Origin: Burhinus oedicnemus
Lineage: Eukaryota; Chordata; Aves; Charadriiformes; Burhinidae
Assembly: GCA_008921705.1 (NCBI GenBank)
Contig: VFFE01005989.1
Location: forward strand, 14,301-78,300
Direction: 5' to 3'
Length of the DNA stretch: 64,000 nt
Part shown: positions 46,164 to 56,800 of the stretch, piece by piece
Position numbering within the stretch: the stretch's first letter is position 1
How the letters are laid out: the number at the start of each line of letters is the position of its first letter
Position numbers and translations under genes: made by a program
Notes under the pieces: model-generated
The model's input: the letters and a program-made list of their open reading frames with translations, nothing else
Database searches by the model: none
Told to the model about the DNA's origin: nothing

Positions 46164-46282
46164 AGAGAGGTCAAAGTCAATCGTGTCACAGCACAGCTTG
46201 TTGCCAAGAGGCAAGAAATTAAACCGGGGATGGAAGCTGTGTCCCAGCGGAGAGCAGAGCTGGCCGGCAAGCACAACAAGAC
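46164..46282 (+). pseudogene. Decayed DUF4200 gene, exon A
   Basis: After TTCCGCTTCTAAAG the frame reads REVKVNRVTAQLVAKRQEI, then KPGMEAVSQRRAELAGKHNK. The pattern KR-E...L..K..E...-ME...-RR.EL matches the N-terminal DUF4200 helix. The end is inferred. At 46283 the bases ATGAGC stand where a GTGAGC donor would make the phase fit exon B, which suggests a G-to-A change at donor position +1 in a former CG context. Without that donor the frame meets TGA at 46284-46286. Confidence 0.55.
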
Positions 46283-46861
46283 ATGAGCATCCTTCTCCCT
46301 CTGTGCTAGGAAGGAGAGCCCTGGTGTCAGGGTTTAGTCCTGCTTCATCCCTTGGTGACCCTCTTCTGGCTGTTCATGGGGAGTGTTTGCACATTCACAC
46401 GTGTTGCAATCCACAGGAAATTTAAGCAGCAGGCATAGTCCATCGGAGCAAGGGAAGAGCTGCAAACGATAGCTTTTGTCCAAGGGAGAGTAGCGTGCTC
46501 ACTGTCTCTCTCCCTTTCTCACACGTGCACATCCCGCATGCGGTGGCAGGAGTGGCTTTCGTGTTTTGCCATGACCCGTGAGCCAGGCTGCAGCCTGCAT
46601 AGGCTGGAGCCTCCGACTTTGCTTGTGCCATAAAATCCTTTGGGTTAGGTACAGCAATGACGCTGGGGCCGGTTATGACATGAGCGTCTTCCCCCATGCT
46701 CCATTCCCAGCGTGGACACTTCAGTCGTTTGGGACTTGATCTGCTGGAAGCTAATAAAATTATCCAGGACACTGGATAATGCAGCAGTTTACCAAGTCCC
46801 TGAATGGAGTGCCTCATCCACCTGTTAAATGCACCATTTCCTTTCTTTTGTGCCGGAACAG

Positions 46862-47012
46862 GAATGAAGCTCAAGTCTGATAAGATTTTATGAGGCTAAA
46901 TGTGCAAAGAGGAAACGAGCAATCCAAACTAACAAGCAGGGGTAGAGTTGAATGAAATGGCAGAGGGAGAGAAAAACAAACTGGCAGCAGAGCTCGAAGA
47001 GCTGAGAATGAG
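46862..47012 (+). pseudogene. Decayed DUF4200 gene, exon B
   Basis: The acceptor is TTCTTTTGTGCCGGAACAG and the donor ATGAG|GTAAGG. The 3' half reads GVELNEMAEGEKNKLAAEL, then EELRM plus a split Arg that joins exon C. The 5' half carries FMRLN and AKRKRAIQTNKQ in other frames. In the frame expected from exon A there are TGA (46878-46880) and TAA (46881-46883), one base missing near 46902 and one near 46940. Adding back two bases gives 153 nt, which exactly fits the entry and exit phases. An alternative frame reads SLIRFYEAKCAKRKRA without the first deletion but still meets a TGA at 46865-46867 and the later frameshift. Confidence 0.65.
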
Positions 47013-49032
47013 GTAAGGGCTAAGCTCCCCCCGCCACGACACCAGACTGTGTAACACAGGCCTGCCTCTGTCTGCACGGGGTCTCGTCCCACTTCAGGTA
47101 TCTCCGTTGTTCCAATTATTAATTTAATAAAACAAATTAGCATGATAGGACAATATTGGTAATAAGACCAAGGTACTAAAAGGGACCCGTTGCATCTTTA
47201 AGTCTTCATCCCCCGCTGTTGTTAGTAAACACTATGTTTTCTATGTTTACTATTCCTCTTTCAGAATATAACGAGGCTCATCAAAAACGAGCAAGGAAAT
47301 CTGGGCAAGGCAGTAAGGGGTTGCAAGAATTGCTGAGCTGGGCAATGCAAATCCTGGTTTACGGCAAAAGGGGACTCAAGATTTGGGAGCTGAGGTTCCT
47401 TCTGCAGTCAGTGGAGATCAGCCCCTGTTATCTAGCCTGGCTGTCAATGAAGAAGCTGTGTAAAAAGGTGGGTAGTGGAGCACTGCCTCCTCCTCCTCTA
47501 GCCATGTTTAAAATACAGTGGCTCTTGATGAGTATTGCTTGGGGCTTGGACCTGACAGCCCGCAGCAACCCCAGGGTAAGGAGCCCTCCAGGCTTAACCC
47601 CCAGGACATCAGCTGGTGATCAGCCGCTTCTGACGGGGCTTGGGTGTGGGAAAAGCATGAAGCTGCTCAGCCTGAGCAGTGCTGGGTGCGTGGGGACACA
47701 GAGCTTGCAGCTCCCAGGAGACTCCCAATGCCTATGGGGAGTGCTAAGCGATTTTGGGCACCTCCAGCATTAGAGGGCTTTCAAAAGGCTGTAGCTTGCA
47801 ATGACAGTATGCAAAGGGACGGTGTCCAACATGGCTGTAGCCTCAGCTCCCGTTACACCCGGTGATACATTGTTCAACACCTCTCTCCTCTGATTACAAA
47901 CTTTTTTCTAAATCACTCATGGCCCTTTATTTCTTTTGCCGCCAACTCTGTCCTTTAGCTGAACTGGCTTTTCGTTCTCCCTGGTGTTATGCCCTTACTT
48001 TATTTATAGAAAGCACTGGTTTCCACTCTGGGATACTTTCTCGCTAGCGTTAAGCCAGCCAAGTTCCCCTTGTCCCAGACAGGCTCTCGGTTCCCCTGCT
48101 CTGCTCTGCTCTCCCTGCCTGCGCCTGTCTGGGCCAGCCCTGCCTTTCGTGAACCTCAAGGGAGATCATCCTCCCCCTCTACTCTGCCCTGGCGAGGCCA
48201 CACCTGGAGTACTGTGTCCAGTTCTGGGCTCCCCAGTTCAAGAAGGACAGGGAACTGCTGGAGAGAGTCCAGCTGAGGGCTACAAAGATGATCAAGGGAC
48301 TGGAACACCTTTCCTATGAGGAAAGGCTGAGGGACTCGGGTCTTTTTAGTCTGGAGAAGAGAAGACTTAGAGGGGATCTCTTCAATGCCTATAAATACTT
48401 AAAGGGAGGGTGCCGGGAGGATGGCACCAGTCTTTTTTCAGTAGTGCCCAGTGGTAGGACAAGAGGTAATGGCACAAATTTGACCATAGGAAGTTCCATC
48501 TAAACATGAGGAGGAACTTCTTTCCTTTGAGGGTGGCAGAGCACTGGCACAGGCTGCCCAGAGAGGTGGTGGAGTCTCTGACTCCAGAGACATTCCAAAC
48601 CCGCCTGGACGCCGTCCTGTGCAACCTGCTCCAGGTGTCCCTGCTCTGGCAGGGGGGTTGGACTAGATGATCTCCAGAGGTCCCTTCCAAACCCTGTGAT
48701 TCTGTGAACACTGCACATAATATTTGGGAGATCTCATTGATGTCTAGTACCACAGGAGGTTAATACATGTTATTATTAAGTATAATGATGATTAGCATTC
48801 CTATTACTTCAAGAGGCCATTGGGGGGCTGAACTGTCAGAACAGCCAGATTTCCCCCTCAAAGGACAGTTGTTTTTATAAAGTCCTCCAACATCATGGAA
48901 ATCCTCTTCATGTGGCATAGCACAATTAAAAGCTCCTTTGACACCAAAGGATCCCTTTAACAATGTGTTTCATTCTCACTCTTTGAACTAAGTCTTGTAA
49001 AATAGTCATGTATTTCTGCATTTTCTTTGCAG
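47013..49032 (+). other. Intron of the decayed DUF4200 gene
   Basis: GT-AG intron (GTAAGG to CATTTTCTTTGCAG). It contains the CR1 copy at 48150-48709. A 184-codon plus-strand ORF at 47219-47773 has no recognisable similarity. Confidence 0.55.
48150..48709 (+). mobile_element. CR1 LINE, 5'-truncated 3' end
   Basis: It starts around GGGAGATCATCCTCCCCCTC and reads through CTGGAGTACTGTGTCCAGTT into [18 protein letters not shown] and [20 protein letters not shown]. The tail ends in CCTGTGATTCTGTG. This is the longest CR1 remnant in the window, but it is still only the ORF2 C-terminus plus 3' UTR. It lies in the intron between exons B and C of the decayed coiled-coil gene, in the same orientation. 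Confidence 0.93.
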
Positions 49033-49102
49033 GCAGCAAAAGCTAGAGAGGAAAGTCGCTAAGTACGAAGTATTCTGAAAACCCGTGACAAATTGCCTGA
49101 CA
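49033..49102 (+). pseudogene. Decayed DUF4200 gene, exon C
   Basis: After CATTTTCTTTGCAG the first base completes an Arg codon from exon B, then QQKLERKVAKYEVF follows. From 49075 a second frame reads LKTRDKLPD and ends A|GTAAGAG. The family pattern KY..F..YL.KV shows the two parts belong together, with about three codons plus one base lost between 49074 and 49075. Uncorrected, the frame stops at TGA (49076-49078). Coding length is 70 nt, which does not fit the phases unless a 3n+1 deletion is assumed. Confidence 0.65.
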
Positions 49103-52100
49103 GTAAGAGTTACTCTAAGGCACCTGCTGGCTCTTTTACTGTAATAACAGCAGCTGTCATTGCATCCCTCTGCTCCTGAGCTGTGGTCCCGGCCATTCAG
49201 TCCCAGCGATCAGCTGTGCAGAGAGGTGCTGGTGGCAGGAACAGCAGGGAGCGAGTCAGACCCACGTTCCCAGGGCTGAGCCTGGGTGCCCAGTCAGCAC
49301 TCTCGTCCTGGTTTGAGCGACACAGGACTAATTTCTCTTCTAATGCTTGGGAAAACTCTACTTTTAGAAGACTCTAGTGTCTGAGTTTGTGAAAATATTT
49401 ACTTTATAGCCAGCTATGGTGTGTGGGTTTCAAGGTCTCAGTGTTTTCAAACTCACCAGGTGCGGGGATGAGGAGGAGCCAGACCCGGGCACTTGACCCA
49501 AGCTGGCCAACAGGGTTATTTCATACCATGAATGTCACATTCAATATAAATTAGAAAGTTTGCTGTGAAGCTCTCTCTCCCTTGGTGGCAGCGATCCAGA
49601 GAACTCCTTGCCCCGTTGCCAGACCCCTGAGCCGTTCCCTTCCTCCCGAAGCCGTAGCGCTCGCAGTGTCCGACATTTACTGTCCCCTGCTGGGAGTGCA
49701 CAGCTTCCTACGGATATAGTTGGCTGAGTATAATCCTTATATATTTTAGATTGGTATCAGGATCAATATTGGTTCTTTAGTGTTATTACTGTTAATTATC
49801 TAGTCCTATTCTATTAGATCTGTTTATATTACAACCCCTGGGATTCCTTGTTTTCTTCCCAATTCCCCATCCTGGGTGGGGAGGGGTCATCGGGTGATAG
49901 AATAATTGTCTAAACGACAATAGATTGTTGTGGGTTTCTCAAACCATAGCAGCTGTCAAGGTAGAGGACAAGGGAGTCAGATCCCTTCTATAATAGCTGC
50001 AGCCCAGTTCGACCATGGGAATCTGCGTAGCCTTATGGTTGGGACCTAGGAGCACACAGTTCTCCAGCTGAGACCAGCACAAGGGACAGAAATCTTCTTC
50101 AACTTACCAATACAACTGTGCTTGGGAAGAAAGTAAGCCAGGACTGCACAGTGCAGCTTAGCAGCATGACAGCAATTAATTGATGATGTTGTCTGCTGGG
50201 GAGCTGGATTAGGTCTAGATGACATGAAGTTGCCGAAAAGATTCACAAAGTAGGTGTTTCATTTCTGCCTTGCTGAGCTTGTGTGCTGCTGAAGGTGGGG
50301 TCTAAAGCACGCCTCTTGCACAGGAAGCTCTTAGACCTGGAGACTTCAACCACATACTGCAGTTAGCAGGGCTTCTGTGCCTCAGGAAGAGGGCAGTGAT
50401 GCTTGGACGGCTCCGCCACACTGTCCCTGCAAGCACAGACTGCAGTGAAAGTGGCTATAAGCACCCTGAGCCTCCTGACTCCCTTGCTTCCCATGTCCAT
50501 CGTTGGCTGTTAGCTATGTTGTCCTCCTGGCTCCACGCAGCCATGCAACACTTGGGTAGAGCCAACCTGGAGAAACCTGCCTGGACAAATTGCAGCCTAT
50601 TGGCCTTACTTAGCACTTTTTCTCAGACCACTCAGGCTCGTCCTCAGCCCCCAGGACTTAGATTCTGACCGTGGTTGGATTTTCCCCCTGCAGGTGACTG
50701 CGGACCTTGCCCTAAAATGGCTCCAGAGCACATGCTGGAATGGGAGCAGTGTGGATGGGAGACAGCTCTGAACTTCTGCTTCCACTCTTTTATGAGTGAC
50801 ACAGTACGTTTTTCTCCACTTATTTATTAAAGGATTAGCGTTGCAGTAGAAGAGGCCCCAGACTGTTTTATAGCTCAATGTTTTTCAGCAAATTGGTTGT
50901 GACCCCTGTAGCCCCATGCAAGGCAACCAAGAGGGTTGATATGTTGAAACATTTATTGCACTATAAAATGAATACAGTCCTGCTCCCTGACACCCCCCCG
51001 CCACATGTCTAAGGTCAACTATGCTCTGTCAGCTTCTCCAAACAAGCAAGTCAGTCCAACAAGCTTTGATACTTTTTTCTCTTGCTTTTATAACAAATAT
51101 ACTAGGGTCAAGGGAATATTTGTGTTAGAATGAGGGGAGGCACCACCCAGTGGAGGCTGTTCAACATAGATCCAGCTTGCAGAAGGCCTGTTTGGTGTAG
51201 ATAAACACATATGTGTTTTAATGCTGTATTTACACACTTAGGTGATTTTCTTTTAAGTAAATTCACTGATGTGTAGTTTACATAGAGGTAAAGGACCTGT
51301 CTATCATTACCAAAGTCTCTAATCCTGCTGGGTTACACATACCTTACAGAAGATGCCTTAAATGCACTTTCTTAAATAGATCTTAAATCCTACCTGAATC
51401 CTTTCAAGCATTCCAGGTCTTTGGGTTTTCAGTCTAGTCTCAGTCTGAAGTGATAATTCTGCACCAAACAGTTTATCAGCAAGAGCTATTTAACACCTAG
51501 TCAGGTGTTAAGCCTATAAATAGTTTATCTTTTGGCAACATTTAGACCTGGAGCCATGAAAAGTCACTGGCCTGCTTTGACTATGAGGTCAAGTCTGAAG
51601 GAATAGCCTGTTTAAAGGACACAGAAGTCCCCATGCAGACTTTAAAAAATCCCCAAACCATGAAAATTAAAAAAAAAAAAAAAAAACAAAACATAAAACC
51701 CAAACCAAAGAGGTTCTCTTAAAAACCCATTTCACTCATTGATGTGAAGTGTCACACTGGATTAATTTCCTTGTTGGGTCACTACAGACCCTGGCTGTAT
51801 CCATTCTCTACTCCTGGAACAACACCTTACTTGGTGAGGAGTTTTCCTCCTTTCCACCCTTATCACCATGTTTTCCAGGAATTAGATTCCATGGGATTAG
51901 AAACTTAAAGCCCTCAATAGTAGAGGTATGAAGTCCAATACATTTCCCTGACAAAACCTTGAAATGAAATCACTTCAGCCGCCTTGTTTTCTTACCTTTC
52001 CACATTCTCTGATTAAAACAGGGTTGTTTCCTTTTGTCAGGCATCCACCAGCAGAGGCACTTTGCATAATTTTCCCACTTCTCAGACTAGCTGATGCTTT

Positions 52101-52648
52101 GGACCCAGCAGATTAAGCAGCGGTCTCCGCTGTTTAGGCAGGGGTGGGGAAGGAGGCACGGTGCGTCTTTTTCCTAAGGAGTCTGTTTCGAGCCTCTTCA
52201 AAGTTGCAGGGAAAGAACTTGAAAATGTGAAACTCCCACATTTAAAAACTGGCAATCACAAAGAACTCTCAGTTTCTATTTTTGGAAGTCATGATTGTTG
52301 AGATGACCTCCAGATGCAGTAGAGGGGACCAAGCTGAGTGCTGAGATACGAGTGCTCCTAACTAGTCATCTTGAATCGATTCCCAGTGCTAGACACACTC
52401 CCCACCAGTGAGATTAGACTGTTACGTGGAGGTCCTTGTCCTTTGTGGATTTGGTAAGGTGCAGGCATTTCCTCAGAGGTCTATGAGCAGGCAGAAAAAC
52501 ATGTCCTGCAGGAAGAAATCTGTACATCAGCAGGATTTGGCCCCTACCATGCAAAGGAAGGACAAAAAGATATATGTGATAGATGGTAGCTGGCACCTAT
52601 ATCCACTTTGTGGTCCATTTCCCTTGTGCCCTTCTACTGATTGTTTAG
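49103..52648 (+). other. Intron of the decayed DUF4200 gene
   Basis: GT-AG intron of 3.5 kb (A|GTAAGAG to CTACTGATTGTTTAG). It includes an A-rich run at about 51668-51687. No further exon was recognised. Confidence 0.5.
51668..51687. repeat. Poly-A run followed by A-rich sequence
   Basis: About 18 consecutive A, then an AC-containing A-rich tail (ACAAAACATAAAACCCAAACC). No retroposed body was recognised next to it. Confidence 0.7.
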
Positions 52649-52810
52649 AACACGGTGGGGACCCCGTGGTGAGAGCTATCATGAGGAAGCACGAGACTCT
52701 CTCAGCTAAAAACCAGAACTCGATAAAGAATTTAGTCATCCTGTCAGATGACTACAAAAAAAGCCAGCATGACCTTGAAGCCTTGCTATGGGAACATGAT
52801 ACCACAAAAA
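52649..52810 (+). pseudogene. Decayed DUF4200 gene, exon D
   Basis: A strong acceptor (CTTGTGCCCTTCTACTGATTGTTTAG) opens an intact frame: HGGDPVVRAIMRKHETLSAK, then NQNSIKNLVILSDDYKKSQ and HDLEALLWEHDTTKI. The AA at its start completes a Lys codon with the A that ends exon C. IMRKHETL corresponds to the I.RY.TL motif of the family. The frame is open well beyond the likely end (to 52953) and no good donor is visible, so the 3' limit is a guess and the donor may be lost. Confidence 0.6.
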
Positions 52811-53754
52811 TCATAATGTTATTAAGCACGTTATTTATGGTTTATAGGGCTGTATTTAGTTCAACAGAGTCACACCACCTAAAAATCAAAGTCTTTGTGG
52901 TGCTGAATGCCATCTTCTTGCAAGAAATCCTTGGGGCCCGGACTCGCATATAACAGCTGAAGAGGGGAACGTTTCTCCAGTTATTGCTGACCATAAATAT
53001 AAGATATATCCCCGCTCATTTGAACATGCAAGAAAAAAATCCCTGTTGTCAAAAGAGTGGTGTCAGTGGCCGCTGCACAGCCTGGATTCCCTCCCTGCTG
53101 GAAGTCTCTCATGGATATCAAGTGGGTTCCTGGAGGGGGGCCAAGTGCAATCCAGGCCACGGCGATACACACGCATGGTGACTGAAACCTAATTTTGAGC
53201 CATGTTTACAAAATGTTGCTACTGAAGCTGATTTCTATGGTTAAAAGATTACTCCCGATATTTTTGGTTAAATCAATCATCCTTATTCATTATTTGAATT
53301 GGGATAAATTGAGAAACCGTGCCCTTACTGGGAAGAGAAAGCAGTCCCGCAGAAGTCTGTCTCCTCAGATCATCACCCTGGATACGAGACTCCAGGCCAG
53401 GTCCCAAGGAGGCTCAAGTGGCGCCCACGGGGCTTGGGCTGTGCCCGGGCAGCACTCCTCCCGGCGCCGACCTTTCTGCTGACGCCGGAGCTGCTCAAGG
53501 TTTACCTCGGCGTTGGTGGTAAGAGAAGAAGGTGGCCCTGCCAGCAAAGGCAGAGCTGCACAGCCCCTTGCAGAGCCTTGGTGCCTGTGGACCAGCCTAG
53601 CCTACACTGGTCCAGCCCCAGAAGCAGGCTAAATTTGCTATGGCACTTATAGTCACTTGGAAAGCCATTTGGTAACTGGAAGCCATCACAGCTGGCCGCC
53701 TCTCTGCAAGTGAGAAGCGTAACAGCGGGCGAGCTTTCTGCTTTCTTCCTCCAG

Positions 53755-53864
53755 ATGTTGATGAGTGAGCTTTCCCCGCTTCAGACATCGGGCAACAGCT
53801 TGTGGAAAAAACCAAAGAGCTGGAGCTACCCATCACCCGGGAGAAAGGTCACTTCAGACAGCAG
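53755..53864 (+). pseudogene. Decayed DUF4200 gene, tentative exon E
   Basis: The bases after CTTTCTTCCTCCAG, or after the second acceptor CCCCGCTTCAG at 53784, lead into DIGQQLVEKTKELELPITRE and KGHFRQQ, then CAG|GTGAGC. This is a charged, helix-prone stretch. With the first acceptor the frame holds a TGA at 53766-53768; with the second it is open. The link to exon D is inferred only from order and composition. Confidence 0.4.
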
Positions 53865-56800
53865 GTGAGCGGGTTGCACAGAGGCCACCCAGAGTCACGG
53901 GGAGGAAACGGGGACAGGGACAAAAGCAGCATCGGCGTCACTGGGAAGCTCCCAAAAGAAAAACAGGATCTCCCAAAGGGGTTTGTACTGGGCTGGAGCC
54001 CTGCTGTGTCACCGCGGGAGGAATGGCCGTTTCTGGGAACTTGGCAATCCCAGACTCTCTGCAGGGGGCAGAAATTCACGCAGGGCTTTTGTGCCAGGAC
54101 AGAGCCTGGAACAAGGCAGGTGGCTGTCACCCACCCCATCGCATGCGGCCCTGGCGGGAGCTGGGATTGCTATCAAGCCTGGACACAAGGCAGGTGAGTA
54201 ACAAACAGGCTTTGAGCATGGCACACGTGCGGCACGCCTCCGCGAGGAGCACGCACGCCCCCAAGGTCAGCTGAACTCCCCGCAACTCGCCCTGCTCACC
54301 AAAGCGCGCTGGCAAACGCAGAACCGCCCAGACTAGCAGCATCACCGACGAGACCGGGAGCATCGCAGCCGCGGGCAGTGTCTTACACAGTTGGGAACAG
54401 AGATCCAAACCGTCCCTCGGCTCTACCAGCGAGTTACGAAGAGACTGGGGAAAAGTCACATAACGCCATGCTTCAGTTTTGCCACAAAGAACAATGTTTC
54501 TCCACCTCTCACATTTTCTCTGAAAGTTAATAGATACATTAAATAACCAAAATACTGGGGGGAAAGGTACTAAAAAGGGCTATATACCAGCAGCAGCACA
54601 TGCACCCATGTGTGTGTGGTATGCACATCGCACAAAGCATCGCTACTCTCATCTTGCTGCCAGTCTGTTACACTAACGACGGTGGATTAGGCTCCTTTTA
54701 GGTGATCTGACAACAGACAGGATAGAAAGTCAGGACAGGGAGACTTGTACTTCTTGCACGAGATATGTCACAACATGTTCTTCAAAGCTGATCTTTCCAG
54801 GATTTAGCTCCTGGGAATGTAAACCTGAGGAGCAGAGTATCATTGGAGAAAGGCACAGAGCATGCAGTCTGCTAAGATAAATAAATCTACTTGGAGACTG
54901 CCTAAGTTTGGCTATATATGGACATTTCTAGAAAGTGAGAACTGCAATGTTTTTTCCATCGATATTTCAAGGGCTTTCTCCAGCCTCTCCCCAAAGCCCT
55001 GCATTAAAATGGTTTAGCAGAATAATCCTGTCTTAACAGAGAGATAACAGAGACACGGAGAAGTGCTCGGTCAGAGGAGGAGCCAGGGAAAGGGCCAAGA
55101 ATAGAGTCCAAAGACAGTTCCCAAGCTATTACAGCTTTGGGTCTAACTCTGAACCTTGCCTCAGCTCTCTCAATTGTCAGTTGAAATCCTGGCCCTACTG
55201 AGGCAAAACAAATTATCTTACCTTGCAAAAATAAAAAGGAAGGAGGAAATCAGTTCAGCTTATGATTTCAAAACCCAGATCGTGGACCTAGTCTGCATCT
55301 CTATGTATTTTATAGCGAGGGCAGGGAATCATGAAGGTAGGATATATTAATAACAATAAATAATCCAGTACTGTTCAAGACTAATTAACGGGGGACAGAA
55401 ACAGATGCCTTTCTTCACTTTTTCTCATCCACTGTGCCTGCATTCCTGGCTACTGCATGTGCCTGCAAGGGGCAGCACAGCCTCACGACGAGACCATGGC
55501 TGAAGAGAGCAGAGCTGTAGACTCAAATCCTGTAGGTTAAGAGGGGACTTGAGGCAATTAATGGTTTCCTGCAGAGGAATACTCTCCTTTTCATCACCAG
55601 GATTCACTTCTGAAAAAATTCATATCAGACACTTAGTGACACAGCCTGATGAATCTGGAAAGTTGCGGTCTGGTTTTGGAGATGCTACGAAGAAGGTACA
55701 AAACAAGCTACCGGTAGGCAGTGGTGGAACAATACAATGTGGTGAGAAAAAGTGGAAAGCATCCACACGGCACTATTTTAGATTAACGTACTGCTGCTTC
55801 AACAGATTAAAATTGTGAACCTCAGCATCAGGTTAGCTGGTTTTCCTTAACTAATTCTTCTAGTGCTCTTTTTAATTTGTTTTCCTTGCATATCCAAGCT
55901 TGGTTAAAATAGGCTTAACTGATGCATAATGGCAACACACTGGTAATAAACAACATTGACATTACACTGGTCATACTGGGAATGAGTGGGATCAATATAT
56001 ATTTTGGTGCATATTCAGGGCATCCACTTCGAAATTAGTGCTGAACCCCTCATTTAGTTCTTTCAGAAAGAAGGAGTTACAAAATGGACAGAGTATTACA
56101 TTCCGAATCACCATGGGAATGGTGATGAATGATACTACTGGAATCACTCACAGTGCCAAAACCATATCATGATACTTCAGAGCCTTTTCAGTGTGAGGTC
56201 AGTGGCCCCATTATCCAAGGGCTGAGACCACCCAGCTGCTCCGAGAGCACCAGCAGCCAAAAGAAGAGAGTGGGCTGCAATTCTCTTTCATTCATCCTCA
56301 TTCCTACACTCCCTCCCTGATGGCGATCCAGCCCTGGGGGCGCTCCTCAGCTCTGGGGTGGAAGAGGTAGAGGAGGGCATCAGGAGCAGAGTTCCTGTAG
56401 GGCCACTTGATGTGAACAGGAATGGAGGAGCCAGAAGGGCAGGATGTGAACCTGGCATAGCAGATCCCATGATACCACGGCAGTTCTTTGGTATTGGTCA
56501 GTAACACACACACTGCACTGTGTTATCACAGCGTCCGTCACTCTGTATTCATCACCTGTAAAACACGGGGACTCTACTGACCTATGCCTGATGAGCATCT
56601 TGCCCAAGATTTCCAATGCCACAGCAGCATGTTCCATTCACAGCTCTCCTGCAGGCTGCCAAATCTCTATACTAGAGCAAGCTTGCTGGAAAACCACCAA
56701 ATTGGAAAGGAAGCATCTGACACTGCTTTGCACCAGGCTGCAGTGAACCAAGCCTTTGGCTTCTCCCTCACACCAGTCCAAACAGGAGAACTGGTTGCTA

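Larger units (their letters stand above)
46164..53864 (+). pseudogene. Decayed CCDC42/CFAP73-family (DUF4200) coiled-coil gene, CCDC197-like by position
   Basis: Five plus-strand exon remnants (46164-46282, 46862-47012, 49033-49102, 52649-about 52810 and tentatively 53755-53864) read in order as a coiled-coil protein. It aligns with my recollection of CCDC42-type proteins: KRQE...QRRAEL, then F...NDAKRKRA, EKNKL..ELEELR, QQKLERKVAKYEVF, L.K....LPD, AIMRKHETL. Phases join A-B, B-C and C-D. Members of this family work in sperm flagella and motile cilia. As I remember it, human CCDC197 lies between ASB2 and OTUB2, matching this position upstream of ASB2 in divergent orientation. Lesions: a probable lost donor after exon A, two adjacent stops and two 1-base deletions in exon B, and a frame-breaking deletion in exon C. 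No 5' or 3' terminal exons were found. Alternatives: an assembly-error artefact, or a live gene with unusual splicing. Confidence 0.65.

Noticed and set aside
47219..47773. 184-codon plus-strand ORF
   Set aside because: It lies in the intron between exons B and C of the decayed gene and shows no coiled-coil or other family pattern.
54061..54197. Possible further exon of the decayed coiled-coil gene ending AAGGCAG|GTGAGTA
   Set aside because: The splice signals are good, but the translation in any frame does not look like the family C-terminus.
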